From NCBI GenBank assembly GCA_037176845.1, contig JAYKXP010000064.1:186001-250000 (forward strand): a stretch of 64,000 nucleotides of DNA, given 5' to 3'. The position numbers were made by a program, and so were the translations under genes. Shown in pieces: positions 33,490-45,876 of this stretch; the first letter of the stretch is position 1; every line of letters begins with the position of its first letter. Source of the stretch: Paramarasmius palmivorus (Eukaryota > Basidiomycota > Agaricomycetes > Agaricales > Marasmiaceae). The notes under the pieces are model-generated. The model ran no database searches. It saw only the letters and a program-made list of their open reading frames with translations, and was not told where the DNA came from.

Positions 33490-34979
33490 CTGGAAATGGC
33501 TTCATAAATCAGCTGTAGACGGTGATTTATTCAAGCTTGATATCCAGTGAGTTAATCGACATATCCCCCCAAGCTACTACCATCAAAGGCTCATGGATGA
33601 GAGGAGTCTTGGCTCTTACGAAAAGAGCAATTTTGTACCTTGTCCACCGCATGTGTAGAATCTTTGTCTTTTATACCTGACACGTCTGTATTAGTTTCCT
33701 TCTCTTCCATCGGCTAGTCCTCGCTACAACATCGTGTCATGTGTACTGTTAGCCGTGTCCGGATCCTGTGCTGGTGCGTTGGATACATTGATGGTGGTGT
33801 GACTGACATAATTCAAAGTCCTTCAGACCGTTCATCGCTGGGATCGTGCTCGCTGTAGCAGGGGGACCTTTCTTGCATGTTTAACAGTGTTTAGCATGGG
33901 CTTTGGCCGTGTAGTTTACATTCCGTGTACGCAATTAGCTAGCAGTATCACTATTTGGCATCGCACTGGTCAGATCGCTCGGAACTGCCCCATCTCGGTC
34001 TCCGTTTAGCTCAATATTAATACAAACATATTCGTTCAAGGTTACGATTGACTGCTAACCTCAAAGTTTGTAGTTGTGATCTTCAGATTCACAGTGTCAG
34101 TTCCCGACTTGCGAGCCATACTAGTATCAACGTTTCCAGCCACCCCGTTCCTTCATGCTAAAGCGCCGGTGATCACTATCAAGGAGTGGATGCTGTTCAA
34201 AAATGATATTATCCATGGTGCGTTATTGCAAGTTCCGAGGTTTTCCGTCACATTAAGGACATCGACTCGGAAATTGGGTACGACAATCGCCAAAAACCAT
34301 CTGGGCTCAGAGTCCGGCTTCCCACCTCTTCAAGGATTATCATCATGTACAATTTGGTCAGCAACTAAAAGGTTGACGTCTTCATTAAAAATACGCCTAG
34401 ACTAGTGATAGCATTCACCTCGGCATACTCCGGCATGAGGCCGGAATTGCCATTGGCGCTTCATTCTTAACCGCTTATACAAGAGCCTTGTTAGACCGCC
34501 CGAATGCCAGATTCATCTTCGATATTGCTTTAATGTCTTGATTGAGGACTGGAAGCGGAAACAGAAATCTCACCAACCCCGCAGTGTGCACTTCCACTGA
34601 CATCGCCTACTCGGCCTTTACTGCCAACACCGGTACTAGAAATGGCAGTGATATACCTTGGAGCTTGATACCCGCAGGGTTATTCCATGGGTGGTGGAGT
34701 GGCTCTAGCGTCCTGATATACCAAGTGCTGTTCTACCTAGCTGATCATCTTTTGATATGTCTGTCGAAAGTCCTCGCACCCTCGCAAAATCATGATGCGC
34801 CCAACTATGATCATAATAATTGACATCGTACTCCGAGGTATCTCCTATTGTGTAGCGCTAACTTCTTTATTACAGCAAGGACTGATCAAAAACGAACCGG
34901 GGCGTAATAGAGGTCCCATCGATGATGGAACGTTCAAGATAAAACTGCTATCCCATGCCGCGTTCTTCGGAGATTAATT
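33490..34979. other. Decayed repeat-like sequence, no supported gene
   Basis: Plus-strand frames at 34076-34405 and 34542-34823 show no motif. A short block (CTCGGCATACTCCGGCATGA, about 34422) resembles 40912 and 48090, where it lies next to family-G or repeat sequence. I read the region as gene-family debris. Confidence 0.35.
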
Positions 34980-36994
34980 TTAAGTTTTAAGACGCGAAAC
35001 GAGCAATCTGTACACACCATATCCACCTTCACCAGAACTATGCTCCTGCATGATCTCGCCTTGAACTCGTGCTGGATTCTGGGACAATTTCGTGATTAGC
35101 TCAATGCGTGCAGCGTTAGATAGCGCGTGCGATTTAGCATATACCTTGATATCAATGACCTGCACCGCAGCATCTGCGGGAACGCTGGTCGATGCTGCTG
35201 TGAATCCAGTCGTCTCGGTGGCTCTAAATGTTCCAAACTCCAGGGTATCGATAGTGATATGTGTCGCATCCGAGAGTGACTTTCGCGAGTTTGTTCTATT
35301 GTAAAAGTCATTAGTTAGCTGTGTGATAAGAATTACAGCCGAAAGATGACAAACGTCGATAGGAGTGAGCTAGAATACACTGTTGTATATATAGCGTCTG
35401 AGCTTTAGCCATGGGAGGTAAATATTCACGTACGGCAGCCAAGGTTTATATACGCCGAAGCATATAAGAGATTGTGAGGCTGGAATCGGAACTTGCAAAG
35501 AAAGCAATGCTTCAGTTATATCGTATTTCTTCGCATTATGGGGCAACACACAAGGAACATGAAAGTGATTGCGACGGAACTGTGGGCAGTTGTGATTAGC
35601 GTGAACGGTTGTAGGCATGTCTACCCCCCTCGTCAATGCTCCGTTATTGATTGTATAGATAATGAGCTTGTTAATGAGATTGTCGGTGCTGAAAAGAGAC
35701 TTGAGCATTGCATTCTTTTGACAGTTAGACTCAGAACCACAGCTCACCGCTTGAGACCAGAGCGACTTTTATGAAGGTAATACGATAGCGCAACAGTGCA
35801 CACCACATCACAAGCGACAAGAAGCGAAAAGCTGGGCTGGACCAAATCCTTTGAATATTATGGGCAATTATAGAGTGGATAGAGAAGAAATCCTATTTAC
35901 GCGTATTTCTCCGCCCGTGGCAATGCCCAAAGTGGACTCCTTTCCGTGACTTGTCCGACAGTGTCTCCAGATATACCGAGGAATGTTCTAGGAATACTCA
36001 CATTTTGGGTATGATTGCTGCCAACATAGATAGTCAGAGATTGCGTCATTTTTATAAAGTGAAGAGTATCACCTGCGACCACTCCTTGAAAAGAGCATAA
36101 AGTTGATACAATGTAAATGGCTACCTTCAAAAAAGATCGCGCACCAAGTTCAGCCGTCTTCAAAACCCCCTACGACGATTCATATATTGTCATTAATGAC
36201 TCAATCACAGCAAACGATGACCACAAACCACTATGGCTGGGGTAACCCAATCCCTGTTCTGACTGACTGCGGTAAATTAGTGACGCTTGTAGACTATTGT
36301 GAGCAAGATGCTTACGCCGATATATACGGAGAGCATAGAATAATTGGACGATGAGGTGATTGGCTATCTAGAAATTCAACCTTACGCTTGAGTCAGATTG
36401 AAGTTGTTTTTTTTTTTCGCACCGTCAGTGGTATCATCACCTGTCCATGTTTTATGAGTATGGAACTGGACTCATATCATCCAAGTCTACTTACCACGGT
36501 GCTCCTATATAGTACATCTGTATTGTTAGGGATGTGCCTCTATGAGACCAAACATCGAACTGACCACACAAGCCCCGTCAAAGCTGATAGATTTGAAAAG
36601 TTGATGATCAGGTAATGATATATTGTATGAATGCACATTATTTCGTGCGCCGTTCCAAGTACACTATGAATGTGTGAGCATATATGGCGAAAGAAAGGAT
36701 TAACAAGGACTAACATTAGGGCAAGAACCTGTTTATAGTTGGCACTGCTGCAATCACTCGGAGATCGGAAAGAGGTACGACTCACAACAATCCGTAAGCC
36801 AAGACGATCATTGTATGTCCGAAAGTAGGACCATGTTTGAAGACATGTAACGCCGTATAGACTACGGAATTAATTGGTAGGAAAGAAGCAAGATGTAGTA
36901 AACATGGTACGCACCAGGATGCGATGATGATTCCTATCAAAAATGCACCCATAGTAAGATCCAAGGATTCGTGCTGGAGAGGCTCAGAGGGCAT
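34980..36994 (-). pseudogene. DUF6534-type membrane protein, copy A (probably frameshifted)
   Basis: Exon 1 is 36915-36994 (MPSEPLQHESLDLTMGAFLI). After a 53-nt intron, exon 2 (36786-36861) reads LYGVTCLQTWSYFRTYNDR, the N-terminal signature of this seven-TM family. Next come VLGTAHEIMCIHTIYHYLI (about 36660-36610) and FYALRIYRLSQNRDWVTPAI across a 49-nt intron. The frame then runs into TGA near 36203, where copy B stays open. The hallmark DNLINKLIIYTINNGALT is at about 35690-35640, and NSRKSL..THITIDTLEFGT is at about 35290. The tail ends at 34980. Landmarks are in order, but the break after WVTPAI suggests a pseudogene. Confidence 0.6.
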
Positions 36995-38379
36995 GGCGAA
37001 TATCGCTATTAATGACCTAGAAAATTCAAAGAGGGTGAGATTAGACCAGCTCAATCACAAAGACGACCATTTATGTGACGTCCAGCCGAACCATCACGAT
37101 CTAATGATCTGTCGTTGGGGTATGAATGGAGTATATGCGGCATCACCTTCTACACCGCGTTTCCTATCTTGATCTCCAAATACCTTCCGTGGCATTCCAT
37201 ATAACTCACAGCACTGGCCACAGAGCATGGCCATTTTACGCCAAGGATTCGCAAAACCCCCGTTCCAGAGATTCCGACTCGGGAAGCCTGAGATAATCAA
37301 CTGGCGACAGAAATAAGGGAAAGCTGAATGAATCCCGGCAAGCAAAGCGAGCTAGATACCTCTTGGGTCCAAAGTCCCGATCTACACGGCAATATGGTAT
37401 ATGCCGTACCCAAATAACGCACAATAACAACGGCGTTAATGGGGGAGAACACTCAACAGCTCATTGACAGAAGATGATCGCGGATATCACACTGGCGGGC
37501 AATAGCAACGACACATTACATCGTTTCTGAGCTCCAGATCCAGGGAGTACAAGGAAGCTGTACATGCACGAAATTAGGGACGCTTCCAGAACCATCCTCC
37601 CCTAACTACCCATCGAGAGGGTGGGTTTAACGCTACATCTATAGGTGGTGTTGTATCCCCATACAGGCGCCAAATCGAAAACTTTTGGCGGTCTGCGACC
37701 GCCAGCGCCCTATACGAACCTCGAAATTCGGAGGGCAAAGTCACCGGTTACAGGCCGTCCGAATCAATCGAAATACCCCAGCACGCGGACATTCGCCACA
37801 CCCATACCAAAGGTCCTTCCCGAGCTCATAAGGCTCGCCACCTCAGTCGCCTACTATGACTGATAGCCGTTACAATGGTGCTATGGTAGGTACAGCACCA
37901 TATCGCCCGCGTCGGCTTAGCTCGTAGCTCTCTCCGGTTGTTCGAATATACACAGGTCGTACACAGCCGTGTGTGGTGAAGTTGACGCAGACGCGTCACA
38001 GAGATGGTGCACAGTGCTCATAATACCAATGCTTCAACCGGGAACCCTCAGATTTGTTAAATGGGGTCCGGTTTGCGGGTGCGGTCACGCTTTTGATCAC
38101 TGAAAGTCAAAAGTTTGATGTTGGATTGTATGCAAAACCGAGATGGCAGTCGGTCCGGCCTCTACGATAAATCCAGCAAATTTCTGATATTCGCCGGCAG
38201 ACCAGGTCCTACCCACAGTGAGGAAACTCGATGGCTTAAGTAAAATGCATTCATTACCGCGCGATTTGATCCCCTTCCCGAGTCCTCTAATGACTCACGT
38301 CTCGCCGCTCTTGTATGCTACTATGGACAGTCTTGTACACGACAACTTCAGCGAACATGAAACAAAACAGCTCGCAGAG
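36995..38379. other. No intact gene; one family-G scrap
   Basis: Around 37640-37880 the plus strand has CACCTCAGTCGCCTACTATGA, matching the tail region of G1 at about 19371 (CACCTCAGTCGTCTACCATGA), so it is a fragment of a third family-G copy. The rest shows no supportable frame. Confidence 0.4.
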
Positions 38380-40226
38380 CTAACGCACCTTTACAGCAAC
38401 CGCCTCCAACGAGACAGTCCCAACCCCAAACTCTATAGTGTTGACAGTTATATGCGTCGGTGCAGCTGATTTTCCTGAGTTGAGTCTGTTGTAATCACTC
38501 GGTCAAGTGGCCCGGGAGTAGATAATTGATGGACTAACGTCGATAACAGCGAGCTGGAGTATACTGCCAAGAGTATGGGTTATGGTTTGTGGATTAAATC
38601 TAGAGGGTGAATCGATGTACGTACAGTTTCCAAGAACGATGTATATCGAGGAATAGATGAGGTTACCGGGCTGGATACTGAGCTAGGAGCAGAGTTAGGA
38701 CCACCAAAATACATTTGAAGGCGAGGAACGAACGAATATCATTATTACAATGCTAGCAACACTAAGTGCCAGTATACGTGTTAGATTCAGATTTCCAGTA
38801 ACGGAGAAGAGTCAAGACCTGCCTTGTCAATGCACCATTGTTAACGGTATAAATTATAAGTTTGTTGATGAGGCTATCCGTGCTGAGAGAAAAATCAGGC
38901 CCATTGCAGAAGTCGAGGGAGAATGCACCGGTACCTTTTGAAACCAGAACGGAGGATATGTAGATAGTATGATATCGCCACGGTGCATATTAGGTCGTTG
39001 GCTACTACCAGAGAGAATTTGGCGATTGACATTCTCTGGGTATTTTGTGTTAGTGGAGCATTCAGGGGACACATTATTATGCTTTAGTGACTTACTATCA
39101 TCCTTCGATCCTCTTCGAGGTCTTCAAAAGCTTGTAGTTGCGCCCTGTACTGTGATGAGAAACGTTGAGATAACTGCATTGGGCTGATACGTACAAGTTA
39201 ATTGCATCAACTATTGAGCGGATAACATCAGTTTCCTGGAGAGTGGAATGGTTTGAGAGAACCTACTTATGATTAGTGCTGTGATTTAGTGTTGAAATAC
39301 GCATTGTTAGTCGCATTTTCAAAACAAGATCAGGATTTGGGACTATCACATACTGATTTCGGCGATCTTGACGACACACTGAAAGTCAATAAGATAGCCT
39401 CTAATGTCCAGTGACAAATAAAGGTAGCAACAAACCACTATAGCCGGTGTTACGAGGTCCTTTTTCAAACTGACTGCAAGATGTTAGCCATCGAATTGCT
39501 GGCTCGTGGATGATGATAGCTTGACCCATACGTTGATAAATTCGTACGACATAGAACGAATGTACGATGAGTGCAATGGTAGCCTATTAGTTATCACATC
39601 ACTACGACGATTATCCAGAGGGGCTCAGGGAGAACTACCTACTGTGACCGGGATTATCGCCTATAGTTCGTCTCTTCAATCTCGATACGAAAAGATGAAT
39701 CGTTATGAACATACGATGGCACTCCTGCAAAGCCAACATTAGGAAAGTGCAGACAATCAAAGCGGTACTCAACTAACCAGTTGAATCGTACCAGAGCAGT
39801 CGGGTTGTCGTAATTCACGACCAGATAATGATATATTGCGTGAATGCTGAATATCTCGTGCAGCGTTCCGAGTAAGCTGTAGACAGGTGTCAGCGCGTAT
39901 TATATCAATGAACAAAGGAACGAACATGAGCGATAAAACCTGATATAATTCAAAGAGGTCATTAGTAAGTATGTGGTGCCAGCCAAGGGGACAAGTGATG
40001 CGGCAGTACATACCGCAATCCGGATTAAAGCCCGACCTGGGGAGTTACGCAAATAAGACCACGCTTGAAGGCATGTAATGCCGTATAGACTGTTGAGTAT
40101 GATCACTAAGGTGGATCATGATTAGTGGCAGCTCAATACATACCTGGATGAGATAATGACTGCCACTAGAAAAGCTCCGAATGTATTTCCTAGGTCAATA
40201 GGAGAGCCATATACAGGAGCGGACAT
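38380..40226 (-). CDS. DUF6534-type membrane protein, copy B
   Basis: Seven-TM family of unknown role, found widely in agaricomycetes. Exon 1 is 40144-40226 (MSAPVYGSPIDLGNTFGAFL). Exon 2 is 40014-40089 (LYGITCLQAWSYLRNSPGR). Then a short exon VLSL, LLGTLHEIFSIHAIYHYLVV (about 39870-39810), ALIVHSFYVVRIYQ (about 39570), LSLKKDLVTPAIVVCCYLYL (about 39460) and TDSLINKLIIYTVNNGALT (about 38880-38825). The C-terminal LNSGKSAAPTHITVNTIEFG precedes TAG at 38380-38382. Most landmark exons are open. The segment at 39100-39200 (before the INKL motif) fits the family poorly, so I cannot exclude a break there. Confidence 0.58.
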
Positions 40227-40848
40227 CTCGGACGTTTCAGCTACAAGTCTTCCAGGGAAAAAAGTAGACGAACTATTTGGTGTGTAGTTATGGGGCTTTT
40301 ATGCGACTGTGGTGATTACAAAATACCGCCCCATTGGAATGTATTCCCCGGAGATCATAGCTAACGCTGATACACGCTGAGCAACTCAACCTATCTTCGG
40401 AACAGCATTCGGAGATGTATCCCAGGTTCCAGCACGCAAATTTCGAGGCCAAAATCGTTGAGTTGGTAATGGGACGAGCCACACAGCCTGCAATACATCC
40501 ACATTCCTCCGACTCGGTAGAGTACCGACGTTTCTCGTTGTCGATACCCGAAAAGCCCGATAAGATGTAGAATTGGGATGTGAACAAGGGCTTAAGCTAG
40601 CGTGCCATGGCGTTGAAAGGTGATTGATTGTACAGTCATCATATTGTCGCTTGATAAGCCTTGTAACACAAACTGGAATGACCAAATCAGTGTTCCGCAA
40701 AAGAAAGATGAGACCTATAACTTACCATGGGGAGAAATTGCGACTCCGAGTAACGAGGGGTGGGTGGACTCAACTTGGCGGCATCTATCGTAGGTTCCTG
40801 AAAGCGTGGAGGTACGAACTCATGTCTGGTGAAGATGTGTAAGGGATC
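40227..40848. other. No supported gene
   Basis: Upstream of copy B. Minus-strand frames at 40288-40700 overlap each other out of frame and lack motifs. Confidence 0.35.
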
Positions 40849-42020
40849 ATGGAGGAACCGAGAAAGGTGGGAAAGGGCCTAGGCTCTAGACTCGTGGTCG
40901 ATGCTGTCACCTTCGGCATACTCATTGGGTGTTCGCAAACTTGCACACTGCCAGCATCACCGCACCAAATGGTCAATCTCAAACAGTCTTTGAATTCAAT
41001 ACCACTCTACTCCCAGGGAGCCTCGTCTTCTCATCCATCTGTAGCTCGGATAACACACGTGCCACACATGGAGTCGTAGGCGGTGTCGCTGGTATCCCAA
41101 TCGTCGCGTTACTTAGCTGTGTGGGGGTTACAAACGCTGGAGACAGAGAAATTCGATGGGAAGAATTCTGATAGATGTATGAGGTGAAAAGTGTAGGAGA
41201 GGGGATGAGTTAAAGACCTAGCAGCGGGGGCGCTTTGGGTGCGTGTTTCCTTTCTTCCTCTTTTTTCTTCTTTCTGTTTGATGCTAACGAGCAATAGACC
41301 GATGAGACCCACCAGGTGCACCAACACTACCTCAAAATCATCGACACCGAAGACCACGTGATGGGTGGTCGACTCAATGCCACGTCTTTAGGCGGGGCGT
41401 CGTCCCCATATCCTTTGTTCGCTTCAGGACACGGACATTCACACAACCCAGCCAAACAACGTTCCAGAACCCATACGGACCTCCTCAATCACCTAAGTCG
41501 CCTGACAGCCACTACGGAGATTGGCATCATCCGTCGCCTGTGCCTTCTGTACCCACTACCGCACCTAGCGTGGTGAGCTCGTCGCACTCCAGCGGTGTAG
41601 GCAGGCAAGCGTATAGGGTTTTGCAGGTGGTATGCCTGTCTTCCAACATTATTCTCACCTGAAGGCAAACGGCAATAGGAGGAGGTTATTGATCCTGACA
41701 CCATCCGACCCCCAATCCCGATACTCTCAGACATACGGATCGACTTCGCACGCCCAAGAACAGCGCCTGCCTATGACTAATCCGGAGGAATAACTCGGCG
41801 AACAACACTGTGCGTACCTTGCGGAAGGATTGCTGGTGCATATAGATGCAGGGCCTGCGAAGGATGAGATTCCGCCTACTTATAAGTCGATTTTGCCGGG
41901 GGTTCCGCGGCGTTTGGAGGTAGGAAGGAGAAAGGTGGAGGTGTGGGAAGTGTTGGGGAAGGGGAAGGGAGTGGGTCGAGGGATTGAGAAATGCAAAGGA
42001 CGTTTTACTTACGCTTCCTT
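40849..42020 (+). pseudogene. Single-pass membrane protein family G, copy G2
   Basis: Paralogue of the gene at 18342. The ectodomain end reads ITAPNGQSQTVFEFNTTLLP (about 40955-41010), followed by THGVVGGVAGIPIVALL (about 41065-41120), a glycine-rich single transmembrane anchor. A GC-rich cytoplasmic region (41303-41700) and the tail AYLAEGLLVHIDAGPA / EIPPTYKSI (about 41815-41895) correspond piece by piece to G1. The usual basic stop-transfer and the frame link between anchor and tail are not convincing, and no clear start exon is left. The tRNA-Glu lies about 80 bp downstream, as its pseudogene does behind G1. Confidence 0.45.
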
Positions 42021-42080
42021 TAGTATTTCTCTTCTCGGAGCGTGGGGAATACATCAAGAAGGGAACAGTGCAAGACATAC

Positions 42081-42180
42081 TCCGTTATGGTGTAGTGGCT
42101 AACATTATCGCCTCTCACTAATCATCTTCATACAGTTCAGAGAAGCGCGATAGCCCAGGGTTCGATTCCCTTTAACGGAA
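42081..42180 (+). tRNA. tRNA-Glu (anticodon CTC) with intron
   Basis: The acceptor strands TCCGTTA (42081-42087) and TAACGGA (42173-42179) pair fully, with discriminator A. The D-arm is TGGTGTAGTGGCTAACA. The anticodon stem ATCGC/GCGAT (42107-42111, 42147-42151) encloses the loop CTCTCA with anticodon CTC at 42114-42116. About 28 nt (near 42118-42145) interrupts the loop at the canonical intron position after base 37. The T-arm GGGTTCGATTCCC is intact. Confidence 0.93.
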
Positions 42181-42892
42181 CTAGGTAGGCGCTCCAGTTT
42201 TTTGGTCTCTTCTTTCAAGTAGCCCTCTTCCGATTTCGCTTGGTTGACACGGAAAAGTAAGCGCTGCTCTCAGCTGGTCCACCGTGTTAGCACTATCAAA
42301 CTCTACCAGTTTACCTGCGTCTGATGTAATGATGCCTCGTTGTCGGATACCGAGACTGCCCCGACTCAAATTCAATTTTAGAACCCAATGGTGAACATGA
42401 TGGCAGTGGCCATGGTTGTTTATCTACAAGTGAAAAAACGCGAATATGGAACCTGGGCTGATGGTTCAACATTGTCGGTCCAGATGGAGATTACAGCCAC
42501 CGATCTACTTCCTAGTCCCGGAACCGAAACGTCACTTTCCCATATAAGTACCAGTTACGACAACAGCAAATCTCCTACTATGTAGGAGCTTCGTGATTTC
42601 GAGGGCAGTGTCCTAGTTCGGATCCATCGTACAACATTCAAATTTCAAAGCTAGATATATGCTTTGCGGTGATTCCTATTTGCCGACGCTCACATATCGT
42701 ATTTATAATTATTTCCGACTCAATATCAGGAACCATATGAGCATTGTCCGGAATGTAAAACGTTTAGAATCATACACCGACTTCCAGCTTTCTAATACGG
42801 TAGCAATATCACCGAGCACTTCCCTTTTCCCTGAAAACCTAGGCCTCAAGGTCAGTCGTTCACTATAGTATATTCACGCGCAATACCATCAA
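42181..42892 (-). pseudogene. Family-F C-terminal scrap and decayed sequence
   Basis: Minus-strand 42375-42181 reads DAGKLVEF..NTVDQLRAAL, resembling the polar C-terminal tail of F1 (GKSVETVDQVVSTL). It occupies the position behind the tRNA where F2 lies behind the tRNA pseudogene. The upstream family-F exons are missing. Between 42480 and 42600 a block resembles 5590-5690. Confidence 0.4.
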
Positions 42893-44802
42893 TCATACTT
42901 TGACATCCGGCATGTCACTGGCAGGTAATTCGATAATTCCTGTGGACTGAGACTCGCCACCAGGGATCCTGTTCGTGTTTTCCCACCGAATTGTTCCAAG
43001 CTCCATGGTGTCGATAGTGATATGTCGATGGTGTGCTTTTCGTGAGTTGAGTCTAACGGAAAGTGGTAAGTTTTCAGGCTTCGAATTGATAGCCCAAGGT
43101 CCAAAAACGTACGTCGATAAGAGCGAACCGGAATATACTACGATAAACGATTCCATTAACAGGTCAGAACAGCAGAACTCGGTTGACGTACAATTCGCCA
43201 GGTTCAGATAAACTGAAGCATATATGAGATTATCGGGTTGCAACGTGAGCTAACCGTGAAGTTCAGTTAGGATATCGGATGTAAGCCCGTAGCTGGTGGA
43301 GAGAAACGTACGAATAGTATGATAATGATACTAGTAATACTACAAGGCCCGGTCAGCTGGAATAATCATTGTAAAAGGTTCAAGGCCGACTTACCTCGTC
43401 AGCGCCCCGTTATTGACTGTGTAGATTATAAGCCTGTTGACAAGGGAGTCTGTGCTGGAACAAAGCGTAGAGTTAACATGGGATGCGGTGCACAATGCGC
43501 ATATATCCACGCACCTCCTGAGTCCTGAACGTAGTACATGGAGATGATACGATAATGCACAGGTACATAGTACATCACTCGCCGCAACCAGCGAGAGTGT
43601 GGCGATTATCAGTTTCTGGATGCAGAGAACATTGGCACGTTAGGATTTGAACAAGGAAACCAGCTCACCGCGGACGCCTGATCTCCGAGAAAGTCTGCAA
43701 ACGCTTTTCGTTCGTTCCTTGATTGTGATGATGTGACGAGATTCAAATTGTGTGATATGAAAGGAGTTGAAAGGAGGCGTACATGTTGACTGCGTTGGCT
43801 GGATAGTGGTTAGTCCAGTTGGGTTAGCTTTCTTGCTGGGGTTCAAGGGAGCGAATCACCTATTGACAGCCCTGTAATATGGTCAGTGATAATTTACGAG
43901 CTGACTCGGAAGGACTGTACAGTACCAATTTCGGCAAGCTTAATCACGCACTAGATACGGTGATAAGATTCGATTCGCGGCTTAACCAGAAGCAGTGGCG
44001 TACCAACACAATTGGTGTTCTGTAATCCCTCTTCGCGCTAACTTGATGGTGTCGATGATGTCAGCGGTACTATCAAAGTGGACCTTATCGACGAGGAACT
44101 CACGTTGATAGATTTGCATCCCGTAGAACATGTGCACAATCAGAGCCACAGCAGTCTTCGGACCAACAAGTCAGTTACAGGAACACACGCAGGAGCTTCA
44201 AAACAGCATACTGTCATTGGTATGATTGCCTGCCAAAATATGTGAGATGTTGGTTTTGTGTGATGCATTGAAATATGCTGCAGATCACTTACGATGCCAG
44301 CCCTAGGAAGTTTGCGCGGGACGTATTAGGGTTGTGGTAGAATTGATTCGGAAGATCAGGTTAAATCCTCACCAGATAAAACTCGTTAATGCAGTCGGAT
44401 CACCGAAATGTAGGATCAAGTAATAATAAATCAAATAGATGCTCAGTATCTCGTGTGCTGTCCCGAGCGTACTAGAAATATAGGGATTCCCGTGAGTGTG
44501 TGAGGAAGCGCGAACTACCGAGGGCTCACATGAGGGATAGAACCTAAGATGTGAGAATTGTCAGAGTCTAACGAGTCATGATACGGGAAAGCGAGCCTCA
44601 CCATGGCTCGAAGCAGACCACGGTCGTTGTAGTTCCGAAAGTAGGACCAAGATTGAAGGCATGTTACGCCATAAAGGCTACAGAGGAAGATGAATTCGAA
44701 TATGCGAAGAAGGGAGAGACACAGTACAGACCAAGATGAAATCATGGCTGCGACTAGGAGCGCGCCGTATGTGTCACCCAATTGCAAGTCATTCTGAGAC
44801 AT
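42893..44802 (-). CDS. DUF6534-type membrane protein, copy C
   Basis: The ATG at 44802 opens MSQNDLQLGDTYGALLVAAM. After an intron of about 55 nt comes LYGVTCLQSWSYFRNYNDR (about 44670-44610), then TLGTAHEILSIYLIYYYLIL (about 44470-44400), TAVALIVHMFYGMQIYQR (about 44150-44100), DYRTPIVLVRHCFWL (about 44020-43970) and TDSLVNRLIIYTVNNGALT (about 43455-43400) with a GTAAGT donor. The last exons hold LIYASVYLNLANCTS, LNSRK-like HITIDTMELGTIRW (about 43030) and a tail ending at 42893. All landmark blocks are present in the right order. The exon after VRHCFWL is hard to place, so intactness is uncertain. Function is unknown. Confidence 0.58.
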
Positions 44803-45876
44803 AATGATATCTGCTGTTAGGTGCTTGAAATGTGGGGTAAGATAGGAAACATTGTGTGGAACTCTGTCTTTATGCGGCGTCGGTGATCCTAATTAGGAAC
44901 CCTCATCATGATACCGGAACAGTCAGGGTCCGATTGTCGGTGGAGAAATATACTGTACGCAAAGCATAGGTAGTAGACGGACAGATCTCTCTGTTTCACA
45001 GTGACAGACTCGGAAAGTTCCTTGATATGCAAAGCAGTGTTAGTACCGTGACTTATGAGTCGAAAACATACACGGGGGCTTTGGTCGCTGCTCTCGGATC
45101 CAACAAAACCCCACCCAACAGGCTCTGAAACGAAAAACGAAAGAGATAACTCCAGAACTCAGACGCTGAAAATATCGATAGTCATCAGCTGCGAGATGGC
45201 CTGAGATCAATGATTGATAGATAGATAGATATTACCCTGCAGTGGCTTATCGCACCTCGTGGTCTCGTGGTAGTTTAGTCACACGCCAGTTTTACTTATA
45301 TCCGTTGATCAGCCTGCCCTAAAGATCCGACGTGGGCAAATCAATCTGTCGAACACCGTGGGCCAACCAGAGCCAGAGGTCGCTGCACCATTTCTGCTAA
45401 CACAGATAGCTGTACCCGTGCCTTCAAACACGTTGATAGTGCGTCATTATTTCATGTGGGCTACTCAACGTCTGAGCTCTGACCTTGCTATGAGTAGGTG
45501 GCGTTCTTTGTAGATTTATGGCGAGAATTCATAAAAGTTTGATGGTAAACTGGCTCTAGTGATTCACATGATTCTAATTTGTGGTAGCGACGCTGATTTC
45601 GTGCTCGGGCAGCTTCCTCACAGTCTTCGGAATTACGACGATATTGAGCTCACACAGGAAGCTCAAATGCGATGTAATCATGTTCTTAGCATTGGCTACC
45701 GCTCTCAATATATCGAACGAGTCATCAAGATGGTGTCGCCTGTTTGCCAGTGTCAATCTTGTAATAAGGACGTATCAGTGAGAGTATCTCGTTTATTTGA
45801 CAATTCTCTACTGATCACATATAAAGATACATGTAAGGATATTCCGTGTTTACGCAGTGTGTATTTCTTTAAGAGA
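44803..45876. other. No supported gene
   Basis: Intergenic between copy C and F3. A short run of GATA units lies at about 45219-45230. The plus-strand frame 45559-45936 overlaps an opposing frame and has no motif. Confidence 0.4.
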
